Positions 24,877-37,700 of a stretch of DNA of 60,000 nucleotides are shown one piece after another. The notes under the pieces are model-generated. The model did no database searches, was not told where the DNA came from, and worked only from the letters and a program-made list of their open reading frames with translations. Source of the DNA: Membranipora membranacea (lineage: Eukaryota; Bryozoa; Gymnolaemata; Cheilostomatida; Membraniporidae); contig OU612073.1 in the NCBI GenBank assembly GCA_914767715.1, positions 8,372,001-8,432,000 of the forward strand, written 5' to 3'. Every line of letters starts with the position of its first letter. The first letter of the stretch is position 1. The translations under genes were made by a program, and so were the position numbers.

Positions 24877-27800
24877 TCAATCTTCCTCAGGTAGCAGGTA
24901 AGAACACCAGAGTATCAAGTTGAAAACCAAAAACATGAGTGGAAACAGAAAACGTGAGAAATAGTCGACTTTATCTGCGGGGCCCATCACTTTTTTCTTC
25001 TTTCCTGCAACAAGAAATATACGGCGGTTAGTTGCCTGGCTTATTTCATTACCTATAATTCCATCAAATATCAGAATTGCTTCAATGCAAATTTACTCTG
25101 AAGGTAATATGATGATCCCGGGGAAATTTTACAGAGTTACCCACAATGCAATCTTTTTGGGATTCGCGGAATGTGTGAAGTCAATTACAAAATGTCACCT
25201 GAACTTGCTCCGATTCATTCGTATTTCGGGTTGTTTTGAACACCGATGCTAAATTAAACTTTGTTTTATGGAAGGCTTGAGTTCTATGGGTCCCTGAGAT
25301 CTGAACCCAGGTTGATCCGAGTTACCTCGGTCAGCCCCTTTTCAAGGACAAGACAAGATGCCTGAACACAACACATTATTGAAATAGAGTAACTTCATGG
25401 TTCTTATAGGTTACAGCTATGATACTATTAATTATTCAAAAACACATCGCTATGAAATCCATACCTATCTCAGTAGAAGGCCTTTCTATGTCAATGAGAG
25501 AATCTAGTTTGGTGTCTTTGTCATTTGTATTTTTTGAATTTCCATTGGCCATGTTTTTCTCTTCAGCATGTGATGTAAAAGAGTTACGCCCTGCCATGTT
25601 ATGCTGATAATGTGTTCTCAGTCCCTGTGACAAAGGAAGATATGATGTAAGGTATGACAGCGTCATTACGACGCTATAAGGTATGACAGTTTACCGCTTC
25701 ATTAACGGAATCCATTTACCAATCAGCTGATGTTTGGTAACATAGATACTTAGATAACGGGCTCATTCTGTCTGACAACATTTAAAAAATTGTCGCTGCA
25801 AGGGCTTTCCGCAGCCAGTTTTCGCCACAAAAGCAATGAATCGAAGAAGAAAAAAATGCTGCATAACATAAGCTTAGTGCACGGAGCCCTGTCCCCACCT
25901 ACGCAATAACAACATTAAAGCAAAAGCTACCTTTTTGTATGTTGTGAATATTTCATGATGATTAACCTTCAAACAGTGAAGTTGGGTTAATAAAAATACT
26001 TGTTAGATACAATATCTGTGCTCAAATTATTCACAAAATATTTTGAAAAATATTAGAACTTGACAACTATTTTAATGCCAATTTGATTTAGACTCCACTA
26101 TTTTTAGGTTTCACCCATAGACTTTATAATTTAATAGTTTAATCGTTTATCATTAAGTCTATGGTTTCACCCGAGAAATTCAGTGCATAAACATTGCTCT
26201 TATCATTCATACAGAATTTGTTAAGGTGTGCCTCTCATCCCTTTCACCACATCGACCCCTACCCTCAGGTACTGTCCAATTCTAGTGCTAAGCTGCACTG
26301 AAGAGTATCTGACAAGACCAAAATCATGATCACCAGGGTAGTACAGAATCAATATGAGGGAATGGAACTAGGGTACTGACTCAGAAAGATGCCAACGCCA
26401 GAGGTGGCGAAAACTATAGTGACCCACAGAAAGGTCTGTTATTTCTACTTGGAGTGTTACTGTAGAGAACATAGATCTTTCCAATTCCATGCATTTCTGA
26501 AAATTGCATACCATATCAGAGTTATATGCTCCGACATATGGTAAAATACTTATTCTTGTTTGTGATGGTCAAACTAAATGAGAATTTTATCCTCAAAAAG
26601 AAGACAGATTGTTGGGGGTGGGAGTGGTCTTAGAGGAAGTTATTGCTGATGAGAATGCAGCCTACTTTTTTTGAGGTTAATTTTCGAGTGTGCATAAAGC
26701 TACTTGAATGTGAAATGTTATGAGCGGGTCACGTATATGTTACCTCTAAATATGAGAAGTACTAGAAAAACCAGGCATTGGTTATACGCAAGTTAACATA
26801 TTATTGCATTACCACCGATCCCCAATATGATGCGAAAATGAAATAGGGCTTACCATTGACTAAATAAATTAAAGGATGTTCAAGAAGAAGTTTAAAGGCA
26901 GGTCAAAGGAAATGTTTTTCAAGGAAACTTAAGCACTGCTGGGGGAGAAATTAAGGAAGCGTGTTTCCTACCTCTTCAACATCACCTCCACTGTCCTATG
27001 AATAGGCAGAGTTTGATTTAACTCAATTCGGCAATGGGAACTGTATGAGACAAGGCTTTTCGAGTTTCTAGCAAGCCTAAAGTGAGCCTTGGTACCTCTT
27101 ATAACTATAATTATAGCTATAATTTTACAGAACACATGCATATAGTAGTCAGATATCGAACGTATAAATGGTGGACTTCCAGGTCTATATTACATTTCAT
27201 AATTCCATTAACACATTTTGAAATGCAGGTAAAACAGAATTGTCCTCCCTCTCTAACCTGTGACAATGTAAATTGCTCTTTTTTCTTCTCATCAGTAGCC
27301 AGCTTATTGACCAGAGCGTATTCTAAAAATCCTCCAAACACAAAGAGAAGACATCCTGTGAGCCACACGTCCACTAGCTTGATGTAGCTGACTTTGGGAA
27401 GCTGCGACAATGCAGAGCTCATCTAAAAGTAATGTCAGAGCAAAGGATTTTTATTAGGTAGGCGTAAGGATCGTATTAAGGGAAAGTTCTCTGCTGTTAC
27501 TTCCTGAGATACCTGATTAAATGATTGATTGATGATTCAGTAAAGTAAACCTGTGTGTAGGCAACCTTGAGTTAAAATTGATCTCAAAATTAGGAATTGT
27601 TCTCTCATTAAGACGGATCCTCCAACCATGGCCCGTCAATGAAATCCCTCTTGTTCATTGGTCCCACCAAAGCTTGTCTTGACAAATGAAGTTGGTGGTT
27701 GTGATTGAGGTATGATATGACATTCAATTTGTTCGATAAAGTCAGCAGTCTGGCTGAATGCAAGTTCCGCTAAGTCTGCCTCTTTGCCGTTTTTCCCAAA

Positions 27801-30800
27801 TCCTATTTTCTTGCGCACTGGTTCAAATGGCCAACCATCTTTCTACCATATTATCACAATTTTCTATTCATATTACCAATTCTAAGAACCAGTCTGAGAC
27901 TTTCTTTGAGTAAACATACTTGATTTGTCATTGTGAGAATTGTCAGCAATGAAAGTGAGACTCTGCCCGGCGTACTAGCTTTGTCGATCCAGAAGGCCAC
28001 CCAGCTCAGTAGTACAATGAGAATAGAGGGTACAAACAGCCCCATTATATAATAATTAATCCTTCTCTGGAACCTCACTGTCATCGATACACAACTGAAA
28101 GCACCTGCAAAAATCAGAGTCAAGGTAAAGTTGGGCCTTGTCTCAGACAGAAGGAACAAATAACAGAAAAGTCTCGGTATGCGATATCACAGATTTGTTT
28201 GCTTGGGTTTTATTCTTCTCATTTCTGATCAAAACATTATCTACCTATTGGGATGTTTGGTGATGTCTGGTTCGGCTTTTAAAATTATGCAGCAAAATAA
28301 TTTCACAGAACCTCCCAGCAAGCAAAAAATTACGCAGTGGAACATCCTATGGGGAGTCTGGAATTCATATTTGATTTACTGGTTTGCATTATTCAACATA
28401 CCTGTTGTGTTGTATGTTTTTGTACAGTTACCCTGCTGAACGTCATCAATTTGATGCTCTGGAAGTTCAATCTCCTTATTTAACTCAACTGCTGCTCCTG
28501 CCTCTGTATTCCATGTATAGGTGAGCTCATTAGCGGAATGTCCATCTTCAACAAACAAGTAGATATTATGCCATTTGGCAAGCAACAAGGTTTTGATGTA
28601 TTTTTCATACTCATTTTTTAAGCTGAAACTGGATGCTAGTTTTACCGTGATTAAGTGTAGGTAGATATGTAGCAATATCTGGAACTTCTAAAGCAGTTTG
28701 GTTTTAGATTTGAAATTAATAGATTGGAAATATTTGTGATGGCTAAGTTTAATGATTTGATTCAAATCATGATATTGGGTAGCCTGTCTTGGCAAGCCTT
28801 GTTCGATGGGGGAGGGGGGTTGGGGTTTGTTCCCCTCCCATCAAACAAAGCTTGTCAAGACAGGCTAGATATTGGGATGGATTGAAGCTTTGAGCTGGGT
28901 ACGATATTTACATTGTGGGAGTAATGGCATCAATGCATTGTGGGAGTAGTGCATTGTGGGAGTAGTGTATTGTGGGAGTTGTGTATTGTGGGAGTTGTAT
29001 ATTGTGGGAGTAGTGTATAGATCTGTACTTACAACTCTCAAAAAGAACGGTGCAGTTCTGTTCATCAAAAGGGTATCGTTTGAGCTGCATAGGACAGGAT
29101 ATGGTGGAGGTTACTCTCAAGCTGTACAGCACATCGCCGTTTTCATCAACCCTCAAAAAAGTGTTTAGAGTCGTCACCTCGGACTTTTTAGAGATTTTGT
29201 CATTCTTAATGAACGTGTCTGGAATCCAGGTATGTGGGATCTTGTTGGTGAGGAGAACACCACCGCTGAAATTTGAGTTTGCCAATCGCTGATCATTCCA
29301 TCTCTGTCTGATATACATGTTAGCTGTGAAATCCTGTAACAAAGTGAAAATTGTGTGTATTGTGGCCACGGAAATACCAACGGAAATACCAGATGAAACA
29401 CCTGAAGAAATACCCACTTAAAACTGACCAAAAATAACAAATTATGATACTGCTTGGGGTAACCTCTCAATTAGGTGCTGGCTGGATAATTGGTTGAGTA
29501 TGTTACGTAGCTTCTAAAATCTGCCATGTTTGAATAGCCTCACCGCCCCTAGGTGTTGGAATTGGAACCACTGACACTCATTATTTGACCAGCGGTGCTT
29601 TGTCATGTAGTGGATAATCAATTTAAGTTTGGGGTAAGCAAAGATTCACTCCTTGGTGAAAGCAAACATGATCTGATCTACTTGGTTAGTTCTAGAATTC
29701 TGAGCTGTGAGCAGCAGCATTTCATTGACATGTCACCTAATCCAGTTGTCATTTTATCTGGGTTCTCCTAATATTTGAGTCAAATACTTTCATTGAATTA
29801 TGTAACTGCGCACAACCATTATGCCTGCAGGACAGTCCAGTGACGTAGGCTATCTCTGTAGCACTCACATATTTTCTGCCTGCAGCATACCCTTGTTACG
29901 TAAACTATTTCTGTAGCAAAGCAAGGTAGCGTTGCAAAGTTCCTTCAAGGAAAGCAGCATCCATAGTTCAAGGTCAGTAGATTCCAAAGCCAGTGTTCTG
30001 TTGTAGCCCAAAGACACCCAAATGATGGCTTTCCATTGTTTTCCCTACTCAGGATCCCAGCAAGGTGAATTGAAACAAGACCTATACCACAGAGACGGTT
30101 TGCACCTGCTAATAGTGACATATACAGTAAATACACATCGATTTTTCTATTTTATGCAGACTCACCATGGTTTTCTCGCTCACTTCACTCAGACTTATCA
30201 CGTAGATATCCATCGTTATATCAGTGGCACCATCTATTGAAAAGATATTAAAATGATTTTGATAATTCATTATAGCCCACAATGCATCATTAGTTTTAAA
30301 ATCCCAGTAAGACTTGGTCTCCACAAAATTGCATCATGGGATACTCATCAATTTCTCCTACTGAAATGAAATTCCACTGATTATGAGATCAGTACTCCTT
30401 TTTGTACAACACAACAAATTTCATATAGAAATGTGACAAAATCGACTCTTTGTCATAGCAGTATTGGTTGTATTCCCCCAGTGGGGGGCCGTCGGCCGGG
30501 GGCAAAAGTCTGGGGGGGGGGGGGGGGGGGGCTCAGACTATATTGGTTGATGTGTCAGTATTGAATTTTAACTACTCTTATTTAAATTTAGCACAGGCTT
30601 TATAATTCAGAACACAATTTCATCGCTCCTGAAGCTGTGGTCATAAAAAATAAAAACATATTTTGAGTAGATAGACCCTGACAGTAGGGCGTCATTAGAC
30701 ATTGAGTAAACATTGATTGACCTTACTGGTCTGTCTACCTACGTATTCATAACATATTTTTATATGTGTACTGTACTGTTAAGGAACAGGATTCTGATCA

Positions 30801-33800
30801 TCGTCATACCAGAATAGCGAACTGTTTAATTGAAAGGGCACACCCTTAGAGACGTTATAATGATTCCTTGTACTTGAAAACTGGTTACTTCGTTAGATTT
30901 TTACCCTTTCATTCTATGCTGGAACAAAGCTGATATAGCTACATCCTTATGTGCAGTGCTAATATGCCTTACTAATAGCTGACGGATTACAACCAGTCCA
31001 GAACCGAATCTATCCTCAGGGGATACAGCTTTGTCAGCAACAATAATATGCATAACCTTGTACAACATTGATGAGAATATCCTCAAAATTATCATTGGAC
31101 TCGAGATGACATCATGATTCACAGCCTTGCAGCGTGGTTACACCCACAATCATTGTTTCCCTTTATTGATATTGACATGTCTCAGCAGGTTTTTCTTGTC
31201 CTGTCAGCATCATTATGCTATAATTGAATGGTCTAAATAGTGCCTTATGGGAAGTTACTATTCTTTCAATCAATGAGTGTTTTATCAGACCAATAATACC
31301 CTGGAAAGTCATCCTTTCCTGAGCTGAATAGTTCTCTGAAAAGACACCTGCACATTATTCTTTGTCGTCTGTTTTTGACAAAAATACTGAGAGTCTGCTA
31401 GAATATTGAAAATCCTAAAAATGCATGGTAGGAATTAGATACACATGAGGGTGCATTGGGCTGGACGTAGACTTAATATCCATAGAGTCTATGAGGCTGC
31501 AAAAGACAATCAAGGAATCAGATCCAAGAGTACTGGTATCCCAAATTTCTTGGCAGTTAACTGTAAGCAGGTACGCCGTCACACCACCCCACATATTATT
31601 TTTGTTGTGTTCGAGTTTCCAAAATTTGCACCACAGTACAAGTAACAAAAAAATGATTCCAAAACTCCTCGATTGAAGTTAGATTATAAAAAGTGGAATC
31701 AAAATATTTTTGGGATTGAGAAATAAGTGAAACGTCTCCAAAGAATTATTTTTCTGCTACGGAAACAAAATATTTCCAAAGCAACTCACATAAGTGCCTC
31801 GTTACATTACTACTACTACTTTCTAGCAAGAATAAACAATTTTCACGATGTTTAACTCCCACAAGCCATTACCATTTTTACTCAAAATTGGCCTAGAAAA
31901 TGACAATTGACGTCAATTGAACAAAAGAGGGCAGCAAAACTGGGCCAATACTGTGACCGTCCAGGGTAGCCTCTTGCGGTATTATCTTCCGTCCCTAAGA
32001 AGCAGCACTGCTACACACAAAGGATGAGGTCTTTATTACTATTATTGATTATCATTTAAGTGGCATTGATTGAAGCTATTTATCAACCCAAGCAATATTT
32101 GACCAACATGTGACCCTTTATTAACCCAAATTTGTCAAGAACATATTATGAAAAATTGGGTCTCCCCCTCACCGCCCACGTAGTTTCAAGACTTGCACGG
32201 CAACTTGAATCTCCATCAAGTGATAGTTATGACAATATAATGACATGTTTTTTTCCAATCAGTAGTTGATGACAAGGATACTCTCTTTACAATATTAGCC
32301 TCTCAATCTACAACACCACAACAGGATATAGAGATAATTTGTTAGAATAGAAAGGCATAACTACCCTCAGAAATGTTGAGAAATGTTTTCCACATTCTTT
32401 TTAGTCGGTAAATTTCATCTCATTTGCACATTTGACCGATTTCTGCACCAACCTAATGAGAAGTACATGTGCATGGGTCGTAATTGCCAAAAATATTCTC
32501 GAATTCGTCAAAATTGCTAATCACGGATATTTCTTGCAGATATGAGCTTGAGTATATAGCATTGTTTGGGTGGTGGTCAATAAATGTGTTTTCTATTATA
32601 TATTTCATATTTAGAGTTGATTGACTGTTAATGAAATCCTATTTTATGAATAGACAGTTTTCTGAGCTCTGATTTAGGCCTCAATTTGGAGCTGTCCTCT
32701 CGCCAAATTGGTACTTTTTAACCCACGCCGCATAGGAAAAACGTGCTGAAAAGAGGGTTATCTTGAAATCCGCTTATAATAGGATAAAAATTATTTTTGA
32801 TTCAGAATCTGCAACATTGAAAACTCATATGGACATAGTTAGGGAAATAATTTTAGAATTTGGATAGTCAATTAAAGCATTTTCTGCCTGTATTGCGGAC
32901 AACTTGGCAGAATTTTTCACGAGTTTTGTCACTAAAAGTAAGATTTATCAACATTCAAGCCTCCAATAATTTGGAAACACTGTCTCACAGGATTTTCAAT
33001 GATGCGGACTCTGAATCAAAAATCATTTTTATCCTAACATAAGCGGATTTCAAGATAACCCTCTTTCAGCAGGTTTTTCCTATGCGGCGTGGGTTAAAAG
33101 TACCAAACTGGAGAGAGGACAACTCCGAGTTGAGGCATAACTAAGAGCTCAGAAAACTGTCTATTCAGTTAATGAATTGTAAAATATCTTATTGCCTTGT
33201 TAATCTATGATAATTAGACCAACTTTCAGGCATCAAAAATGAGAAATGAGCCTCAAGCCCTAAATCATTATCTACTTGAGCCAATGGCAGATATAGCCAC
33301 CAGCTCAACTCCCACGAGCTTTAAATTAAATAAACTCATGCTAGCCATTGTGCTGGGCCGTTCTGATAAGTTGGTTCGGATGGGGACCCTCTGCAACCCG
33401 CAACCCGCAACCCACCGACTATAAAGCCTATAGATTCACTGCACCAAGGTCAATATGTTGTACATGAGAAATTTCCTTGATTTTAGTTAGTCATTTCTGC
33501 TACTCCATTATGACAGGACAAATTATGGTACAGTTCAGCGCATACTTAATTACAAATATGCTTATTTTTATGACATTAGGGCGCATTCTTGCATGAAAAT
33601 TGGATTCCTTCACTGTCAAGCAGTGAAAATGTATTAGTCAAAACTTTAAGGCTGGTCTGTAATGAGGATTAATTAACATTATTGGATTGGATCAGGAAAA
33701 ATGGTTTGTTCAGCCTATCTTCACGAAAATCAGGAAAATTAGTTTAGCCTATCAATAAAGTACACCAGCAGAAAATTAATGTCGCTGATTTCCCATATCG

Positions 33801-34775
33801 CGGTAGCATACCATCAAAACAATATTCTATGCAAACCAAATCTGCAGGCCTGCAGACCACAGCAATGAGTTGAAGAAATATCATTATCCAATCTAATAAA
33901 TTGCTCACGCCAAGTCATGAAGGCTTGGGACATGGTTTTGCAGTTTCTATATCTTAGTTTTTATATTTGAATATAGGGACACCAAAGAAGGCCTTTCAAT
34001 TAGAGTGAGCAGCGCTTATGATGCCAGATCCTTGCTATATCTTCGATGAAAATCCTTGTTCACTTGGTCTCAAGATTATAAATTGTTCCCAATCATTCTC
34101 TCAGAAGATATATAGTTCCTTCAAGCAGTGACTTGGGAATGAGACTCTTGCCAGTCTCCGTTTATTTCAGCAAAGAACAATAAGATAGCAATTTCTGCAG
34201 CTTTAAATTGACATTCCTAAGGTTCAACCTGACTAAATTAGCCGATGAGCCCTCATGTCCTGGTTGTGATGCAACCCTGGATGACCACATTCATCATGTT
34301 TACCATTATCCGGAATACAATCTCATTACACAATTTCCAAACACCACTCTCACTCTGGATAAACCAACTGTCATCCTGAAAACTAAAATACGCATCAAGA
34401 TTCCAGATCTTGTTGACTTGATTCGTCAGTCATGCAAGTTTGCTCACCATAAGATGCAAGAGCAAACTTGCTTTCCTGGGCCTTCGAGTACTATGGGTAC
34501 CCGTACCTGTGCTCTGATAATACAATCATGTTGGATTATCCCCCATTGCAAAGAAGACAAGACATTCCATAAAATGAAACATTGACCCCAAGGCCAAGGT
34601 AAAAGGGAGTATGAATCTTACATCCTGGTGGTCGGCTGTTCTTGTCATACATGCTGTAGACCTTCTCTGTAGTCTCTTTGAGAGAAATCCTGGAGAAGTG
34701 CTCCTCATCCTCGGCTACGACATACACCGTGTCAAGATAGGGAGGCAGGAGTAGAAGCAACACCACCGACAGCAT
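24877..34775 (-). CDS. Cys-loop ligand-gated anion channel subunit 2 (paralog of subunit 1)
   Basis: Second subunit of the same family, 434 aa. Eight exons join in phase: 34775-34622, 30233-30166, 29333-29033, 28545-28402, 28104-27920, 27422-27258, 25624-25465, 25004-24877 (TGA). Exons 2, M1-M2 (185 nt) and M3 (165 nt) equal those of subunit 1 in length. The two ligand-domain exons of subunit 1 are fused here into one 301-nt exon. Signal peptide [20 protein letters not shown]; Cys-loop Cys154/Cys168 (YPFDEQNC); loop C pair Cys215/Cys227 ([13 protein letters not shown]); M2 with P-G-R-V, Leu276 at 6' and Leu279 at 9'; M3 [21 protein letters not shown]4 after [12 protein letters not shown], then a short acidic tail PEED. 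The cytoplasmic loop is hydrophilic and unlike subunit 1. Same orientation, 3.7 kb upstream: a tandem duplication. It probably forms homomers or heteromers with subunit 1. Confidence 0.93.
26107..26172. mobile_element. 46-bp miniature element with 10-bp duplication
   Basis: ATAGACTTTA...TTAAGTCTAT (26117-26162) has inverted ends ATAGACTT/AAGTCTAT and is flanked by GGTTTCACCC on both sides (26107-26116, 26163-26172). Very small, AT-rich interior. It could be a solo remnant or deletion derivative of a TIR element. Lies in an intron of channel subunit 2. Confidence 0.65.
28771..28876. mobile_element. MITE, second copy of the TAGCCTGTCTTGACAAG family, 9-bp TSD
   Basis: Element 28780-28867 (88 bp) starts TAGCCTGTCTTGGCAAGCC and ends CTTGTCAAGACAGGCTA. 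Flanks are a perfect GATATTGGG duplication (28771-28779, 28868-28876). The interior is G-rich on the plus strand, like the copy at 14753. Partial copies lie near 27645-27690 and 37985-38013. Confidence 0.88.
28913..29025 (+). repeat. Minisatellite, unit about 15 bp (ATTGTGGGAGTAGTG)
   Basis: At least six imperfect units of (T/C)ATTGTGGGAGT(A/T)GT(G) in a row. The array ends about 8 nt from the donor site of the ligand-domain exon of channel subunit 2 (exon end 29033), so it sits at the very start of that intron on the minus strand. Confidence 0.85.
30512..30531 (+). repeat. 20-nt poly(G) run
   Basis: Longest of several G or C homopolymers in the window (others at 14781-14795, 17650-17663, 35376-35392 and 47578-47588). 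It follows a G-rich stretch starting GTGGGGGGCC at 30481, so a quadruplex is possible on the plus strand. It lies in intron 1 of channel subunit 2. The exact length may suffer from sequencing error. Confidence 0.6.
31904..31919. promoter_or_regulatory. Palindromic CRE-type site CAATTGACGTCAATTG
   Basis: A perfect 16-bp palindrome centred on TGACGTCA, the full cAMP-response element that CREB/ATF/CREB3-class bZIP dimers bind. It lies in the large first intron of channel subunit 2. Function is inferred only from the core match. Confidence 0.3.
32648..33166. mobile_element. 519-bp inverted-repeat element
   Basis: Left arm starts GAATAGACAGTTTTCTGAGC (32648) and the right arm ends with its complement (33166). 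The arms stay about 90% alike for roughly 170 bp, including the pieces CGCCGCATAGGAAAAAC / TTTTTCCTATGCGGCG and CGGATTTCAAGATAACCC. Loop about 32825-32985. I see no clear duplication directly at the ends. No coding capacity. Lies in intron 1 of channel subunit 2. Confidence 0.8.
34205..34480 (+). pseudogene. Decayed LINE fragment (C-terminal zinc-knuckle end of a reverse transcriptase ORF)
   Basis: The plus strand reads [19 protein letters not shown] then [12 protein letters not shown]. This is the CPxC...H...CPxY-like pattern found near the C terminus of non-LTR retrotransposon polyproteins, where the last Cys is here His. It is isolated, lacks the upstream polymerase domain, and lies antisense in intron 1 of channel subunit 2. 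Assigned by pattern only. Confidence 0.55.
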
Positions 34776-37700
34776 CCTGAGTGAGAAATAAGAGATCAAT
34801 ATATCACACATGTGTAACATAGAGCACTGGCCGTGCTGACGCGCTGCCGCTACTGCACATTCGTATATAAATCAGCAGAATGCACACATCAATACAACAT
34901 GCTATGATGAAAAGATAATTATAAGGTATTGTAATAATGTTTATAATGCAAAAATAGTTGCAGAAACTGTAAATTTCATGTTATAATAATTATGAGGCAG
35001 CTTGTATTGATATAGTTTTAGTAGATTTTAACCATCCGGAGATCTGCTGCCACATAACGTAATAATGAAACATCCACACCACCGAGAGGTCACTATAAAG
35101 TTCCTCCTGACACACCCGCAGCCAAATGAGAGTGTAAGTTTGATGGGGAGCCGCTCAATGTGTGGGCAGCTATTACTAAAGTATATTTACTTCTCCTCCC
35201 AGGGTTTGATAGTCTGCCTCTTGAAAATTCACTACACAAATGGATCATATTTATGTAGTATCCTTCAGCTAAGCCAAACAGTCAACTACACTACAACGCT
35301 AATCTCCAAGCTTAGTAGACTGGAGCCATGGGGATCATCTCTCAATTAGTACTTTTTGACCCAAGCTCCACACAACCCCCCCCCCCCCCCCCATTTAGCA
35401 GCCCCAAGCAACTGCAGAAGACCGCAGACAACAAAATTTTGCGTATTGAAATCGCAGATTAACTTTTTAAAATTCTCATATCTTTTGTTCAGGAAAACCC
35501 TAAACATGTTTGCTAGACAAAATTAGAGATCAGTCATAAAATAGTGGTTTTCACCATCCTTATTAAATGTATGTGTTCTAAAACAAACTGATAATTCTTG
35601 TAATAACTTACCAAATCGCTTTCCTGACAGAATACATGATTTCTGATTTTGGCAGTCCTGTCCTCAGTGAAGGATAAGAGCTTAGTGATATCCGACAGCA
35701 GGTTAATGTGCCATAAACTTACAAGTCAGCAGCCTATGAGTTATGTACGGGTCATTGTCCTGTCAGGCAATGAACGTACTGTAACACTGAACTCTATACC
35801 CTGCAGTGAGAGACCTCTTCTATGCTTGAGAGCTAGTTTAAGTGCTCAAACGGTGCAAGATGCTGGTAGAGGCATTTCATTATCAACCACTTTCTCCTAG
35901 AGCTAATTATCCTACTGTGGCAGCATTTGTTGTGATATTCTGTATTAGCCTTTGTGGAAAATATCATGCAGCTTTCAAACTCTGCGTAGATGTCAGATGT
36001 CTGATGTTTGTTGTGACTTTCTCTTCCAGTTCCAAGTTCTCAGTATACTACAAATTCCAGTCCAATAATAAAATTATTTGGAATTTGTAGAGGCAGCCGC
36101 AGGTGTAATTGTGAATGTTTTCTTTATTGAGTTTTTCTCTCCTAAATAATAAAACAAATGAAAACAATCAATAAACAATTTCTGGATTTAAGATGTGCTA
36201 TCTACGTAAATTAAAATGTGCAAAGAATCCAGCAATAAAGACTTTGACCAACCCAGACTGATGTAGCCAGGGTTAAAACAGCGTACTTGTGTACTCCACT
36301 AGGTTATTAACAGTTAATGATGACAAGTAATTTAAAATATGTGCAAAGAATCCAGCAATAAAGACTTTGACCACCCCAGACTGATGTAGCAAGGGTTAAA
36401 ACAGCGTACAGGTGTACGCGACTAGGTTAATAACGGTTAATGATGGCAAGCTATGATAGATTTGGTTTGTCCTTGTTACACCTCGGAGCGCAAGGTTACA
36501 CCGTTAATTGACGCTGTAATATTGTATCAAGATATATCACAGACAACGATAATATAAAATATATAGATATGTAGAGTATACGTAATTCACTGCGTCTATT
36601 ACCTCCTGGTGTTTTGCACTCATTATTTGCACTTTCCAAACCAGCTCATAGGCTGTAATAATGTTTTTGAAGACTTCAACACAGAGAATGTAGCACTCAA
36701 ATACCAGGTAGATATAAAGGATAAACAAATAAGCGTGCTAGGTTAAGTGCTCTAGATACGCTGAAGTTGCTGGTAGTTACTTACCACAGTCAACCCTGTT
36801 CGTCTGTACAGTGGTTGATAATGGAATGTCCCTACCAGCAAACCATTGCAGAGTACGTCTACCAACCTAAGTATGTCAGCTATTTATCCATGTCGAGCTA
36901 TAGCTGAAATCAGTAGGCTGAGAATCTACCCTCAATTATTACTTGATTGAGACATTCATCGATATAGGAATGAGTAAAACACAGTTTTGAGTTCTACGAA
37001 GTCAAATAGTCGAAGTGGCAAAAGAATTGTGACCTACACTTTTAATCTCGGGTTACGCAGTACTCTCCAACAACAGTAGATAGTAGAATTTCTTTTCTTT
37101 TTATTGGCTACTTAATATTACTGGTTCACAGACCTTTTAGCACCTATAGCATATTGGCGCTTTGTTTTTGTTACTGTTATGTCATATCATAAAGATAACT
37201 GTGTTTATTGTTAGCATTAAAAAGTCGATTAGGTTTGTAATTATTGATAAACACCGGATCAATGTACGAACGCTGCCACATTAATTATCATTTATTCAGA
37301 CCAAATGGAGGAGAAAGTGATGAGCGGACATCGCCTATTGTGTCTCAGAATAATATAAGGTATACATGGCTTGGTTTGATTAGTGAGTTTGTGCAAATCT
37401 ATAATAATATTGGTGCAAAATGCCACTTCAGCTTGAGCTGCAAAGAATAGTATGATTGTACTGCTGTCAGATAAGCTGCGGAATTGTGAATTTTTCTACA
37501 ACGCTACAAACAGTTTAACCAATCAATCAATTTGGTTATGAATCAAAATTTTAAATGTCTCAATCATTATATCTTGTACATTTTAAATGTCTGAAACTTC
37601 ACTATTCCCCCAATAAGCCCAATCAAAATACCCACACAAATGCCTATTTTGAACTACTAACAAAACTGATATATTGAGACTACCTGAATACTCAATAAGA

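Noticed and set aside
28956-29292. Plus-strand frames opposite the ligand-domain exon of channel subunit 2
   Set aside because: Shadows of the real minus-strand exon at 29033-29333 and the adjacent minisatellite.
31415-31676. Overlapping frames of 61-77 codons on both strands
   Set aside because: All lie within intron 1 of channel subunit 2 and have no family features.
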